A stretch of DNA of 64,000 nt from Lepidostoma basale (lineage: Eukaryota; Arthropoda; Insecta; Trichoptera; Lepidostomatidae). Both the position numbers and the translations under genes were made by a program. The notes below the pieces were generated by a model. That model did not search any database. It was not told where the DNA came from and saw only the letters and a program-made list of their open reading frames with translations. Where the stretch lies: positions 83,322-147,321 of the forward strand of contig JAHDVF020000862.1 of NCBI GenBank assembly GCA_022606425.2, written 5' to 3'. Shown here in pieces: positions 62,595 to 64,000 of the stretch (position 1 is its first letter; the number at the start of each line of letters is the position of its first letter).

Positions 62595-62935
62595 GCAAAT
62601 GAACCGCCCGAACCGTGAACCGTACTAAACGACTCACGGAACCGTGAACCGTCTAAACGATTCACGGAGCCGTCAGCCATACTAAACGACTCACGGAGCC
62701 GAGAGCCGTATTCGGAGCCGTGAGCGGTCTAAACGACTCACGGAGCCGTCAGCCATACTAAACGACTCACGGAGCCGAGAGCCGTACTCGGAGCGGTGAG
62801 CGGTCTAAACGACTCACGGAGCCGTCAGCCATACTAAACGACTCACGGAGCCGAGAGCCGTACTCGGAGCGGTGAGCGGTCTAAACGACTCACGGAGCCG
62901 TCAGCCATACTAAACGACTCTTTTACGGATCATTG
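62595..62935 (+). repeat. 76-bp tandem array near the end of the 5.7-kb unit
   Basis: The word GAGCCGTCAGCC recurs at 62667, 62743, 62819 and 62895, exactly 76 bases apart. Each unit is built from shorter CACGGAGCCG-N-GCCGT and CTAAACGACTCACG words that are also inverted in places. It looks like expanded subterminal repeats. Confidence 0.9.
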
Positions 62936-63044
62936 AGCTGCCGCTCTTTTTTTATGGATCATCGCTCACCCGCTCACCAAAGTGAGTCGACTCTTTGAGT
63001 CGACTCGTGAGCGGATCGCGCATGCCTAGCAAAAACTAATTCCA

Positions 63045-63540
63045 TTCACTCTACGGAACTCGTTCAAACTAGGCGGTCGCATCGGAACTCCGGCGATACT
63101 TCGGATCCTCGCGATTTCAGTTTCAAGGCAGTTTCTTTGAATAATGGAGAAACTTCTCCTGGAATCAGTACAACGTCTATCAAGTTTAAAATCAAGTGAC
63201 ACCAGTTCACTACAGTGATCTCGTCATTAATTCTCTCCGCCATTAAGGTCGGCTGCGCCTTTCTGAAGCATCATATCTATATATCGCGAGGGTCCGAAGC
63301 CGGGTTCCCCGACCACCGACTGCCCGAAGTCGTGTCCCGATTGTCAAAAACAATCCAAGGGGCCGCCTCCTTTAACTACATCACCACTCTCCGGAAGAAG
63401 GGACAACGTCCTCCGGAAGCCCACGAGCGATGCCGCGCCCCTCATCCAGACCTTCAAGGCCCCGGTAGGCCCCGGCCCTCTCCAGTCCCGGTGGCACCCC
63501 GGCCCTCTGCAGCTCCGGTCACGTAAGCAGCTCCTCACGT
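63045..63540 (+). other. GC-rich region, possible host exon or promoter
   Basis: The longest GC-rich block in the window. An open frame (63215-63526) ends in a Pro/Arg-rich stretch (GPGRPRPSPVPVAPRPSAAP), and a GTAAG lies at 63523. No domain recognised. It is outside the repeats and flanks the 15-bp duplication, so it is probably the pre-existing target. Confidence 0.3.
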
Positions 63541-63718
63541 TTTACGTTCTCTCTCTCCCCATACAAGTACTCCGTTACGAGCAACCCGCAGAATAGATTT
63601 ATTATATATTACCATCACTCTCGCCATTCCAATTTTAGTCCATGAGAAAGTTAAAATCCCGTAACTTTACAGTTAAGGGGGCCATTCTTTCAATACGGGT
63701 AAGAAACACTGACATAAA

Positions 63719-63775
63719 ACATAGTAAAACTTCTAAAAAATAGACGTTTAAATTCGTATTAATTATGTATAATAT
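63719..63775 (-). mobile_element. FB-4 arm
   Basis: AACTTCTAAAAAATAGACGT, TTAAATTCGTATTAATTATG, the reverse of the arm at 56448 and 38265. Confidence 0.45.
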
Positions 63776-63817
63776 TTAATTAGTTGTACCCGTAACCAGA
63801 CGTAAACCAAATTGTTG

Positions 63818-64000
63818 GACGAATCGTGGCAGAGTGGTAAGAGCTCTGACTGGCATAACGAAGGTCCTGGATTCGATTCCCAGCGATGGCAGTGTGATTG
63901 TCACACTGTCTTTGGTCTGGTGTAGAATTCACGTGACAATAAAATGGCGATACATTAGCTACCTATCACTTGGCATGAGAATCAATATACAACAACAACA
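63818..64000 (+). mobile_element. tRNA-derived SINE, reaching the window end
   Basis: Box A TGGCAGAGTGG (63827-63837) and box B GATTCGATTCC (63870-63880) form a typical RNA polymerase III promoter. The body AGTGTGATTGTCACACTGTC, AATAAAATGGCGATACATTA is shared with the SINEs at 22.8, 42.8 and 49.1 kb. (ACA)n begins at the window end, probably its tail. Confidence 0.85.

Larger units (their letters stand above)
57350..63029. mobile_element. 5.7-kb unit bounded by 15-bp direct repeats
   Basis: CAAAAACTAATTCCA lies at 57335-57349 and 63030-63044. The unit starts TAGGGATGGGCAAAACGACT and its other end, read inward, is TAGGCATGCGCGATCCGCTC. Both ends then have GTGAGTCGACTC. These look like imperfect hAT-style terminal repeats, but a 15-bp TSD is too long for hAT. 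The interior has a P/THAP9-like fragment, a LINE, RTE-A pieces and a 76-bp tandem array. Confidence 0.5.

Noticed and set aside
63344..63538. Minus-strand 64-residue GC-rich ORF
   Set aside because: GC-rich DNA is open in several frames; no motif, no start context.

Overview
The window is AT-rich eukaryotic DNA, almost certainly from an insect and probably from a moth or butterfly. The reasons are spliced host exons, Helitron termini of the CCGGGTCAGCTAG kind, tRNA-derived SINEs, mariner and pogo copies, and dozens of 5'-truncated RTE-type LINEs with microsatellite tails. There are no prokaryotic features, CRISPR arrays or rRNA genes. The only tRNA-like sequences are SINE heads.

Host coding sequence is sparse. 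Two phase-0 exons (39327-39443 and 43164-43454) encode the last 135 residues of an unidentified protein. They flank a 3.7 kb intron filled with repeats. A few GC-richer islands (about 20890-21120, 25200-25600, 27540-27880, 63045-63540) look unlike the repeats and may be host sequence, but I cannot assign them.

Most of the rest is layered mobile DNA. 0-6 kb: a Jockey/CR1-like LINE end split by a mariner; a second mariner piece; an RTE copy with a 12-bp target-site duplication (TSD); a mariner/Tc1 element split by another LINE. 6-29 kb: a mosaic of RTE-A fragments on both strands, several hairpin (foldback) families, a 418-bp Helitron, a SINE, and small TA-, TTAA- and pogo-type non-autonomous DNA elements. 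29-38 kb: a region bounded by inverted copies of an unknown 370-bp repeat, holding a possible 5.5 kb Helitron-like element with many internal repeats. 39-46 kb: the host gene end plus LINE, SINE, hAT and foldback fragments. 46-49 kb: a 107-bp satellite array broken by a 405-bp TIR element, then a SINE broken by a hAT-like element. 51-56 kb: a nearly full-length RTE whose ORF is cut by a pogo element at a TA. 57-63 kb: a 5.7 kb unit bounded by 15-bp direct repeats, with a 76-bp tandem array and a possible P/THAP9-like transposase remnant.

The most interesting signal is a recurrent structural motif, [C/T]TGATGATGCC - hairpin - GGCGAAAC - N2-6 - GTC. It occurs about 16 times in at least five otherwise different hairpin families. 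It resembles a type I hammerhead ribozyme core with a minimal stem III. The best-resolved copies are long palindromes with a one-sided tail and 10-12 bp TSDs, which is how Penelope-like element terminal repeats behave. I therefore infer, without proof, that these families are remnants of ribozyme-bearing retroelements. Two LINE-SINE pairs sharing 3' ends are also visible: a tRNA-SINE with the first LINE, and an unnamed 390-500 bp family with RTE-A.
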